Source of the DNA: Paenibacillus tyrphae
GTDB lineage: Bacteria; Bacillota; Bacilli; Paenibacillales; NBRC-103111
Direction: 5' to 3'
Length of the DNA stretch: 64,000 bases
Assembly: GCF_027925525.1 (NCBI RefSeq)
Contig: NZ_BSDJ01000026.1
Coordinates: 42,271 to 106,270 of the forward strand
A program made the position numbers and the translations under genes. This document shows, piece by piece, positions 57,418-64,000 of the stretch. Position 1 is the stretch's first letter; every line of letters begins with the position of its first letter. The notes below the pieces were generated by a model. The model did not search any database. It saw only the letters and a list, made by a program, of their open reading frames with translations, and was not told the origin of the DNA.

Positions 57418-58374
57418 TCATTGGTCAATTCGCTCAGGCAGCCCAAATCGCGAAAATAATGGCGTATGAATGAAGTTTTGAACGTGCAGGATTTGATTTT
57501 CTTTGGTTTCGATGACGTGGATGCCCCAGGGTACCAGGCCAGAGCCCTTTTTGCCCGGCATATACTGGGCCAACGCCGGATAACCGCCATTCACCGTAAT
57601 GGGCACAAATCGCGAACCTTCGCAATGCCAGCGAGTAAGCGAATAGAAGGCGGACAAATCTTCCTTGCCGCGGATCCACATCTCGAAGGGCGGCATCGAC
57701 ATGCAGCCTTCCTCGTGGAACAACGCGACGAGCGCAGCAATATCGAATTGCTCGAAGGCCTCCACATACCGGGACAGCAGCTGCTGCTCCGGTTGAACGT
57801 CCATGCTGCTGAGCTCATCCGAGCGAAGCTGCGCCCGGTCCATCGTCTCTCGGGCTCTTTGCAAGGCGCTGTTCACCGCTGCGGGCGACATCGCCAACGT
57901 TTCCGCGATCTGCTTGGAGGACCATTCAAATACATCCTTCAAAATGAGTACCGCGCGCTGCCGCGGAGGCAAGGTCTGCAGGAGAGCGATGAAGCACAGT
58001 TGAAGGGTATCTCTTCGGATGAGCCGATCCTCCGGATTGCCTCCAAAGTCGGGAGACGGCCAGATCCAAGCAGAGTCCGGCAGCGTGTCGCGCGGCTCAA
58101 CGATGGCGACGGCCGGGTCGAACAGGTCAACGGGAAGCGCGCGGCGTTTGGATTGTCTCAGCTTGTCCAAGCACAGGTTGGAGGCAATCCGATAGACCCA
58201 AGTTTTGAACGAGGAATCCTGTCTGAACGTGCTCCAGTTCTGCCAGACCCGAATACTTGTCTCCTGAACGGCATCGTCCGCATCGTCCATGGAGCCTAGC
58301 ATTCGGTAACAGAACGAGGTTAAGCCCGGCTTCAAGCTTGCAAATAATGGTTCGTCAAATGCGGTCTCGTTCAT
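57418..58374 (-). CDS. ECF sigma factor with C-terminal SnoaL-like domain
   Basis: 318 residues, sigma-70 family TIGR02960-like. Region 2 at about 15-80 (CYRMLGSMDDADDAVQETSIRVWQNW, FKTWVYRIASNLCLD), region 4 at about 130-185 (LPPRQRAVLILKDVFEWSSKQIAETLAMSPAAVNSALQRAR), then a SnoaL/NTF2-like domain at about 200-315 (YVEAFEQFDIAALVALFHEEGCMSMPPFEMWIRGKEDLSAFY). In such ECF groups the SnoaL domain takes the place of an anti-sigma factor and controls activity. No anti-sigma gene is adjacent. Start ATG 58374 after GGGAGG. Confidence 0.9.
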   Translation of the reverse strand: MNETAFDEPLFASLKPGLTSFCYRMLGSMDDADDAVQETSIRVWQNWSTFRQDSSFKTWVYRIASNLCLDKLRQSKRRALPVDLFDPAVAIVEPRDTLPDSAWIWPSPDFGGNPEDRLIRRDTLQLCFIALLQTLPPRQRAVLILKDVFEWSSKQIAETLAMSPAAVNSALQRARETMDRAQLRSDELSSMDVQPEQQLLSRYVEAFEQFDIAALVALFHEEGCMSMPPFEMWIRGKEDLSAFYSLTRWHCEGSRFVPITVNGGYPALAQYMPGKKGSGLVPWGIHVIETKENQILHVQNFIHTPLFSRFGLPERIDQ

Positions 58375-58880
58375 CGCGGCCTCCCTTAACGATCTCCCCG
58401 AAGGGCGGTACCTTCATCCAGGTATATTAATTAACCGGCTCCATGCCTATGATGGTGGCTTCCCTAGAGGTCACTGCACAAAATATAGTTCAACACCTAT
58501 ACTATGATTTCCTCCTGCACTACATACATAGGAAATTGAACCAGTTTTTCGCAAACTTTATTCAGAAGTCCTTTGAGGCTACACCTTGTTAAATTTCCAT
58601 TATTCAATCTAAGCTCCTACGAGAGTAGCATGTAGTTTTTAGTTTGAGCTATGAAGCACTAAGAAAACTTTATTTGTTTTGGACAACGTTATTTTTCTCA
58701 CGGGTCCGGAGACCGGATAGCTGTGAATAAATAGTGTGTATTAAATATAAATAATACACACTATTTACAATACAATAAAGCTATGATATGTTTTATACAT
58801 CATTAAACATCCACAACGTTCCATATGTTACTCGCGGTCTGCGTACCGTAGGTTCTAAAATGACGGGAGGATTATCAATC
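58375..58880. other. 506-bp divergent intergenic region upstream of ppdK
   Basis: Contains the ECF promoter side, a long AT-rich stretch, the 15-bp inverted repeat and the ppdK leader. No gene seen. Confidence 0.6.
58729..58766. promoter_or_regulatory. Perfect 15-bp inverted repeat upstream of ppdK
   Basis: AAATAGTGTGTATTA (58729-58743), 8-bp spacer, TAATACACACTATTT (58752-58766). It immediately precedes a possible promoter, TTTACA (58764-58769) N17 TATGTT (58787-58792). Likely operator for a dimeric or tetrameric regulator. Confidence 0.65.
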
Positions 58881-61580
58881 ATGCAAAGTGTAGTGCCGTT
58901 TCATTCGGGGCATGCTGGCTTGAAGCAGCTCCTTGGCGGAAAAGGGGCCAATCTTGCAGAGATGACGAACGCCGGTTTGCCGGTGCCGCCGGGCTTTACC
59001 ATTACGACGGACGTGTGCCGCTCCTACTATGAAGCGGGTATGCAGCTTCCGGCGGGGCTGATGGAGCAGGTCCACCAAGCGATGCGGGAGCTGGAGCAAT
59101 CGAAGGGCCAAGGCTTCGGCGATCCGGCCAAGCCGCTGCTCGTGTCGGTCCGGTCGGGTTCGGTGACTTCGATGCCTGGTATGATGGATACGATTCTCAA
59201 CCTGGGTCTGAACGACGAAACGGTGCAAGGGCTTGCGGCATTGACCGGCAATCCGAGATTTGCGTTCGATTGTTACCGCCGTTTGATCCAAATGTTCGGT
59301 AACGTCGTGTTCGACATCGAAACGTATCAATTCGAGCGGCTGCTGCACCACCTCAAGCAGCGATTAAATGTAAGCCAGGACAGCGAAGTGAGCGCCGAAG
59401 GCTGGACGGAGCTGATCGGAGAGTACAAGACGGTGATCCGTAAGGAAGCAAGACGCGAGTTTCCGCAGCAGGTGGAGGAGCAGCTTGTGCTGGCCGTTGA
59501 AGCGGTATTCCGTTCGTGGAACAACGCGCGGGCGAAAGTTTACCGAAAGGTGCACCAGATTCCCGATGAACAAGGGACGGCCGTCAACATTCAGACGATG
59601 GTGTTCGGCAATATGGGCAGCGATTGCGGGACAGGCGTCGTGTTTACGCGAAATCCGTCTACCGGGGGGCCCGTGCTGTACGGCGAATACTTGATGAACG
59701 CGCAAGGGGAAGACGTCGTGGCCGGCGTACGGACGCCCGTTCCGATTGCGAAGCTCGGCGAGGAGATGCCGCTCGTCTTTGACCAGCTCGTGCAGACGGC
59801 GGAGAAGCTGGAGCGGCATTACACGGACATGCAGGATATCGAGTTTACGGTCGAGCAGGGCAAGCTTTATCTGCTGCAAACGCGAAACGGCAAGCGGACG
59901 GCCCAGGCCGCGGTCAAAATCGCCGTCGATCTGGTGCGCGAGGGCGTGATCGATACCGGCGAAGCGGTCAATCGCATCGAGCCGTTCCATCTGGATCAGC
60001 TGCTGCACCGCGCGATCGACACCGACAAGCCGCTGCATGTGCTGGCGGCCGGTCTTCCGGCATCACCGGGAGCCGCTTCCGGCGTCGCGGTGTTCGACGC
60101 GGACACGGCCGAGGCATGGGCCCGCGCGGGGCGCAAAGTCATCCTCGTGCGCTCGGAGACGACGCCGGAGGATATTCACGGCGTGCTGGCGGCCGAAGGC
60201 GTGCTGACCAGCCGGGGCGGCATGACCAGCCATGCGGCGGTCGTTGCCCGCGGGATGGGCAAGCCGTGCGTCTGCGGCTGCGAAGCGCTGCGCTTGACGG
60301 AACGCGTCTTTGCCGTGACGACTGCTGACGGAGAAGCCGTCACGGTACGGGAAGGCGACGCGTTGTCCATCGACGGCGCGACCGGACGGGTGATCCTCGG
60401 CGAAGTCAGCCTGCGCGAGCCCGAGCTGACCGTCGAGCTGCAGCAGCTTCTCGCCTGGGCGGACGAGATTCGTACGCTGGAGGTGTACACGAACGCCGAT
60501 ACGCCGGAGGATGCGGCCAAGGCGCGCAGCTTCGGCGCCGAAGGCATCGGGCTGTGCCGGACGGAGCATATGTTCATGAGCGCCGAGCGGGTGCCGGTCG
60601 TGCAAGCGATGATTTTGGCGGAGACGGCGGAGGAGCGCGCGGAGGCGCTGGCGAAGCTGCTGCCGATGCAGCAGGAGGACTTCGAGGGCATTTTCCGGGC
60701 GATGGACGGGCTGCCGGTAACGATTCGCCTGCTGGACCCGCCGCTGCACGAATTTTTGCCGAATATGGAGCAGTTGGTCATCGAGCGCGAGCGCCTGAAC
60801 GCTCGGCCGGACACGGAACGCAAGGAGAGCCTGGAGAAGCTGCTGCGCAAAGTCAGAGCGCTGCATGAGATGAACCCGATGCTCGGTACCCGGGGCTGCC
60901 GTCTCGGACTTGTGCTGCCGGACATTTACGAGATGCAGATTGAGGCCGTCTTCCGCGCCGTGCTCAGTTGCCTGCGCGAGCAGCTCGACGTCCGGCCGGA
61001 TATTATGATTCCGCTGGTTGGCCATGCCAATGAGCTGAAGCTGATGCGCGAGCTCGTGACCCGCAAGGCGGACGAGGTGCTTGGCGAGTTCGCCCGCACG
61101 TTCCGCTACCGCGTCGGCACGATGATCGAAGTGCCGCGGGCTGCCGTAACGGCAGGAGACATTGCGCAGCACGCCGATTTCTTCTCATTCGGCACGAACG
61201 ATCTGACGCAGATGACGTTCGGTTACAGCCGGGACGACGCCGAAGGCAAGTTTTTGACGCATTACGTCGAGACGAAGCTGCTTCCCGACAATCCGTTTCA
61301 AGTGCTGGACCGGGACGGCGTCGGAACGTTGATCGAATGGGCGGTCGAGCGCGGACGTGCCGTGAAGCCGCAGCTCAAGACCGGCATTTGCGGCGAGCAC
61401 GGAGGCGACAAGCAGTCGATCTTCTTCTGCCACGGAGTAGGGCTGGATTATGTCAGCTGCTCGCCATACCGGGTGCCGCTCGCCAGAATCGCCGCTGCGC
61501 AAGCGCAGCTGGCGTTGGGAAGTGCAACGGCGCCGGAGACGGCTGCGGAAGAACCCGTCACGTCCGGCCGGAGCGCTTAA
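58881..61580 (+). CDS. ppdK: Pyruvate, phosphate dikinase
   Basis: About 899 residues from ATG 58881, spaced from GGGAGG; the open frame runs from 58788. Interconverts pyruvate + ATP + Pi with PEP + AMP + PPi. N-terminal ATP-grasp domain (KGANLAEMTNAGLPVPPGFTITT, SVRSGSVTSMPGMMDTILNLGLN), central phospho-His domain (LTSRGGMTSHAAVVARGMGKPCVCG, catalytic His) and C-terminal PEP/pyruvate barrel (GLCRTEHMF, FFSFGTNDLTQMTFGYSRDD, LKTGICGEHGG with active Cys). The Thr next to the catalytic His (GGMTSH) is the usual PDRP target, but no PDRP/ccpN gene is in the window. Confidence 0.95.
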   Translation: MQSVVPFHSGHAGLKQLLGGKGANLAEMTNAGLPVPPGFTITTDVCRSYYEAGMQLPAGLMEQVHQAMRELEQSKGQGFGDPAKPLLVSVRSGSVTSMPGMMDTILNLGLNDETVQGLAALTGNPRFAFDCYRRLIQMFGNVVFDIETYQFERLLHHLKQRLNVSQDSEVSAEGWTELIGEYKTVIRKEARREFPQQVEEQLVLAVEAVFRSWNNARAKVYRKVHQIPDEQGTAVNIQTMVFGNMGSDCGTGVVFTRNPSTGGPVLYGEYLMNAQGEDVVAGVRTPVPIAKLGEEMPLVFDQLVQTAEKLERHYTDMQDIEFTVEQGKLYLLQTRNGKRTAQAAVKIAVDLVREGVIDTGEAVNRIEPFHLDQLLHRAIDTDKPLHVLAAGLPASPGAASGVAVFDADTAEAWARAGRKVILVRSETTPEDIHGVLAAEGVLTSRGGMTSHAAVVARGMGKPCVCGCEALRLTERVFAVTTADGEAVTVREGDALSIDGATGRVILGEVSLREPELTVELQQLLAWADEIRTLEVYTNADTPEDAAKARSFGAEGIGLCRTEHMFMSAERVPVVQAMILAETAEERAEALAKLLPMQQEDFEGIFRAMDGLPVTIRLLDPPLHEFLPNMEQLVIERERLNARPDTERKESLEKLLRKVRALHEMNPMLGTRGCRLGLVLPDIYEMQIEAVFRAVLSCLREQLDVRPDIMIPLVGHANELKLMRELVTRKADEVLGEFARTFRYRVGTMIEVPRAAVTAGDIAQHADFFSFGTNDLTQMTFGYSRDDAEGKFLTHYVETKLLPDNPFQVLDRDGVGTLIEWAVERGRAVKPQLKTGICGEHGGDKQSIFFCHGVGLDYVSCSPYRVPLARIAAAQAQLALGSATAPETAAEEPVTSGRSA

Positions 61581-61597
61581 GCAGCGCGATATTACAC

Positions 61598-61640
61598 GCC
61601 GCCTGCATAGGCAAGGGTGCAGGCGGCGCTCTTGTGTCTT
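61598..61640 (+). terminator. Probable terminator after ppdK
   Basis: GCCGCCTGCA (61598-61607) / TGCAGGCGGC (61618-61627), perfect 10-bp GC stem; the tail GCTCTTGTGTCTTGTT is only T-rich. Confidence 0.6.
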
Positions 61641-61752
61641 GTTCCGGAATACCCTCAGGCATGGAAAACGAAGGAAACGGGTATACTGGGATGCACACAG
61701 CTTTAGGTATAAGACTAGCAATCTATCATTTTAAAAACGGAGTGGAATGATA

Positions 61753-62196
61753 ATGGAAAAAACATTTTTGATGATCAAGCCGGACGGCGTACAACGGGGA
61801 TTGATCGGCAAGCTGGTTCAGCGTTTTGAGGATAAGGGCTTTCAACTGATCGGCTCCAAATTAATGGTGATCACGAAGGACCAAGCGGAAACCCACTATG
61901 CCGAGCATAAGGAAAAACCGTTCTTCGGCGAGCTGGTTCAGTTTATTACCTCCGGTCCGGTCTTTGCAATGGTATGGCAGGGCGATAACGTCATTGCGCT
62001 GTCCCGCGCCATGATGGGCAAGACGAATCCGTTGGATGCGGCGCCGGGAACGATCCGCGGCGATTATGCGGTTCATACCGGCAACAATATCATTCACGGC
62101 TCAGATTCTCCGGAAAGCGCGGAACGGGAAATTGCCAACTTTTTCAAGCCGGAAGAGCTTCTTGCTTACGACCGGTCGCTGCAAAGCTGGATCTAG
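61753..62196 (+). CDS. ndk: Nucleoside diphosphate kinase
   Basis: 147 residues from ATG 61753 (GGAGTGG upstream; ATG 61747 is the alternative). Catalytic His in NNIIHGSDS, N-terminal TFLMIKPDGVQRGLIG, C-terminal YDRSLQSWI. Transfers the terminal phosphate between nucleoside tri- and diphosphates. Separate promoter likely near TATAAG at 61705-61710. Confidence 0.96.
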   Translation: MEKTFLMIKPDGVQRGLIGKLVQRFEDKGFQLIGSKLMVITKDQAETHYAEHKEKPFFGELVQFITSGPVFAMVWQGDNVIALSRAMMGKTNPLDAAPGTIRGDYAVHTGNNIIHGSDSPESAEREIANFFKPEELLAYDRSLQSWI

Positions 62197-62341
62197 CCAT
62201 CCGGCAACTGGTTTCCTCAAAATGTAAAAATTGATGCAATCTTTTATCCGAAAACCTTCATTAGGGGTTTGAACTTTCCGTGAAAATTTGGTACGTTGAG
62301 AAGGTGAGTTCAAGATGCTGTCCCCAAAGGAGAGAAAGAAG

Positions 62342-63457
62342 ATGCGAGATCCACGTTTGCAGCAGTTTGCGAGAAACCTGGTACGGTATTCCGTCGACCT
62401 TCAGCCGGGTGAGAATATCCTGATTGAAATGATCGGCCTTCGCGATCAGGAATTGACCAAGTGTTTAATAGAAGAGGTGTACGCGGCAGGCGGGCATCCG
62501 TTCATCGAGTTCCGCTATCCCGAAGTTACGCGCAAGCTGATGCTTGGCGGTAACCAAGAGCTGTACGAGCGAATGGCGGCTATCGAGCTGAATCGGATGA
62601 AGCAGATGCAAGCGTACATTGCCGTTCGCAGCGGCGACAACATCACCGAAACGTCCGATGTGCCTGAGGACAAGCTGCGCTTGTTCATGAAGGTGTACCA
62701 GCGTCCGGTCGTCGATCAGCGGGTCAATCATACCAAATGGTGCGTAATGCGTTACCCGAACCCGTCGATGGCGCAGCAGGCGAATACGAGCACTGAGGCG
62801 TTCGAAGATTTTTATTTCCAAGTGTGTAACCTCGATTACAGCAAAATGTCCGGGGCCATGGACTCGCTTGTCGAACTGATGAACAAGACGGACAAAGTGC
62901 GGCTTGTCGGACCGGGTACTGATCTCAGCTTTTCGATCAAGGACATTCCGGCGATCAAATGTGCAGGCCAGAACAATATTCCGGATGGCGAAGTATTCAC
63001 TGCTCCGGTGAAGGATTCGGTCAACGGCGTCATCTCTTATAACACTCCGACGATTTATATGGGAACTTCGTTCGAGAACGTCACGCTCCGCTTCGACAAC
63101 GGTAAGATCGTCGAGGCGACGGCGAACAATACTGCCAAGCTGAACGAAATTTTGGATACCGACGACGGGGCCCGCTTTGTCGGCGAGTTTGCGATCGGCG
63201 TCAATCCGTACATACAGCAGCCGATGAAAGACATTTTGTTCGACGAGAAAATCGACGGCAGCATCCACTTTACGCCGGGTAACGCTTACACGGATGCAGA
63301 TAACAGCAACCGGTCCTCGGTTCACTGGGATATGGTGCTGATCCAGCGTCCGGAATACGGCGGCGGCGAAATTTATTTTGACGATCGTCTGATTCGCAAG
63401 GACGGCCGCTTTGTCGTGCCGGAACTGGAGAAGCTGAATCCCGAGCATCTGAAATAG
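62342..63457 (+). CDS. M29-family (thermophilic-type) aminopeptidase
   Basis: 371 residues from ATG 62342, with AAAGGAGAG at good spacing; ATG 62315 lacks one. Two-metal ligands seen in order: Glu in DGEVFTAPVKDSVNG, Glu in FVGEFAIGVNP, then the GSIHFTPGNAYTDADNSNRSSVHWDMV block with His, Tyr, His and Asp. Equivalent to AmpS/AmpT/PepS enzymes. Cytosolic removal of N-terminal residues. Preceded by an AT-rich leader of 145 bp. Confidence 0.93.
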   Translation: MRDPRLQQFARNLVRYSVDLQPGENILIEMIGLRDQELTKCLIEEVYAAGGHPFIEFRYPEVTRKLMLGGNQELYERMAAIELNRMKQMQAYIAVRSGDNITETSDVPEDKLRLFMKVYQRPVVDQRVNHTKWCVMRYPNPSMAQQANTSTEAFEDFYFQVCNLDYSKMSGAMDSLVELMNKTDKVRLVGPGTDLSFSIKDIPAIKCAGQNNIPDGEVFTAPVKDSVNGVISYNTPTIYMGTSFENVTLRFDNGKIVEATANNTAKLNEILDTDDGARFVGEFAIGVNPYIQQPMKDILFDEKIDGSIHFTPGNAYTDADNSNRSSVHWDMVLIQRPEYGGGEIYFDDRLIRKDGRFVVPELEKLNPEHLK

Positions 63458-63558
63458 GCATACAGCTGACCGATTCGCATTAGACAAACGCCCATGCGGC
63501 CCAAGCTCTCTTCCCATATGATGGAGTACGAATCATCATGGAGAAGAGGTTGGTGCAT

Positions 63559-63940
63559 ATGGACATTCCTGTTACGGGATTCGTGGTTCATTCCGGCGGT
63601 GAAGATGATCCTCATCATGCCCACAGGCTTTATATTACGTCGTGGGATGGCCGGCCGGTTCACGTCCATCCTTTCTCAGGAACGACTTCGTACGATGCCG
63701 GGCATCGGCATCATTATGCCGGCATGACCGAACCGGCACCCAGCGGGGTTCAGCATGTTCACGGCTATTTCGCCGTCACTTCGTTTGACGACGGCCATAG
63801 CCATACCATTCGCGGGACGACCGGAGTCCATCCCACTGCCCTGTGGAGGACACTACCATTATTTCGAAGGGTATACGACTGTGAACGGCAGTATGCCCCA
63901 CACGCATAGGTACGGTGGCAATACCGGCAACGAGGTGTAA
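63559..63940 (+). pseudogene. YmaF-like His-rich repeat protein, frameshifted
   Basis: From ATG 63559 (GAGAAGAGG upstream) the frame encodes HVHPFSGTTSYDAGHRHHYAG, VQHVHGYFAVTSFDDGHSHTIRGTTG and then loses homology near 63825. The expected continuation IPLPCGGHYHYFEGYTTVNGSMPHTHRYGG lies in another frame, 63825-63940. Restoring the YmaF pattern of repeated H-x-H/GHxH units needs a one-base change around GGAGTCC (63818-63830). Either a true frameshift mutation, a sequence error or, less likely, recoding. Repeats of about 22 residues suggest metal binding. Unknown function. Confidence 0.75.
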
Positions 63941-63952
63941 CGCCCGTACCCC

Positions 63953-63994
63953 AAAAACGCATGTTCCGGCTCAGCTCGGGACAGGCGTTTTTTT
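63953..63994 (+). terminator. Terminator after the YmaF-like gene
   Basis: AAAAACGCATGTTCC (63953-63967) / GGGACAGGCGTTTTT (63978-63992), one mismatch, T-tract. Confidence 0.88.
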
Positions 63995-64000
63995 GGTGCA

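Noticed and set aside
60063..61172. 369-codon open frame on the minus strand inside ppdK
   Set aside because: Antisense shadow of a well-conserved gene with GC-rich third positions; no ribosome site and no recognisable domain.
1..64000. CRISPR arrays, tRNA or rRNA genes, prophage
   Set aside because: No regularly spaced identical repeats, no cloverleaf with CCA-type acceptor recognised, no rRNA core sequence and no phage structural or integrase gene seen.

Overview
The window is chromosomal DNA of a spore-former-type Firmicute, most likely Paenibacillus or a close relative (inference). Support: a Gram-positive SigA end, many GTG/TTG starts behind strong AAGGAGG-type ribosome sites, TTGACA/TATAAT promoters, intrinsic terminators, Bacillus-style families (YtkL/UPF0173, HxlR, YmaF, TcyLMN, a Tet(L)-type leader peptide), LTA-synthase-like and MurA paralogs, and a mixed coding base composition with GC-rich third positions. 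I see no rRNA, tRNA, CRISPR array or intact prophage/IS.

Layout. 1-7.1 kb: 3' end of sigA, a secreted NlpC/P60 peptidase, adenosine deaminase behind a consensus promoter, a DeoR regulator, an EamA transporter, a phosphoesterase and an acyltransferase. 7.1-8.2 kb: a secreted beta-helix protein. 8.6-23.1 kb: a LysR regulator followed by a very long co-directional array that looks like an enlarged version of the B. subtilis ytmI/tcy sulfur-salvage operon. It holds two flavin monooxygenases, a GsiABCD/Dpp-like importer, a DinB/YfiT-fold protein, a TcyKLMN-type amino-acid importer, a GNAT acetyltransferase and an M20 deacylase. Together these could import, N-acylate, oxidatively cleave and deacylate S-substituted cysteine compounds to recover sulfur. 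23.1-25.2 kb: an aldo/keto reductase and a SolA-like amine oxidase. 25.2-29.5 kb: a divergent pair of tetracycline-resistance-type genes, a Tet(L)-like pump preceded by a 20-codon leader peptide resembling that of tet(L), and a Tet(M)-family ribosomal protection protein with its own leader ORF. 29.9-33.1 kb: a TrkA-C membrane protein, a secreted protein and TerC. 33.4-35.0 kb: a compact HTH - small protein - ClpP operon in which the small protein ends in ALAA, the SsrA-type degron. 35.3-39.4 kb: AraC regulator plus two glycoside hydrolases. 39.4-39.6 kb: a 204-bp palindromic MITE inserted in a terminator. 39.6-41.3 kb: HxlR (Cys7) divergent from a DODA dioxygenase and DoxX. 41.5-44.6 kb: an MHYT-PAS-GGDEF-EAL protein, then a c-di-GMP-I riboswitch in front of a CheY-like protein. 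44.8-50.8 kb: hydrolase, acetyltransferase, a VanZ-RDD fusion and a heterodimeric ABC exporter. 51.3-55.3 kb: an envelope module with an LTA-synthase-like protein, an FHA-winged-helix regulator and a MurA paralog whose catalytic Cys is Asp. 55.3-58.4 kb: repeats, an O-methyltransferase relic, VOC and SRPBCC proteins and an ECF sigma factor with a SnoaL-like tail. 58.7-64 kb: ppdK behind a perfect 15-bp inverted repeat, ndk, an M29 aminopeptidase and a frameshifted YmaF-like gene.

Intergenic regions carry a dispersed repeat family (two ~192-bp copies at 25.2 and 55.5 kb in opposite orientation, with degenerate relatives at 29.7 and 51.1 kb).
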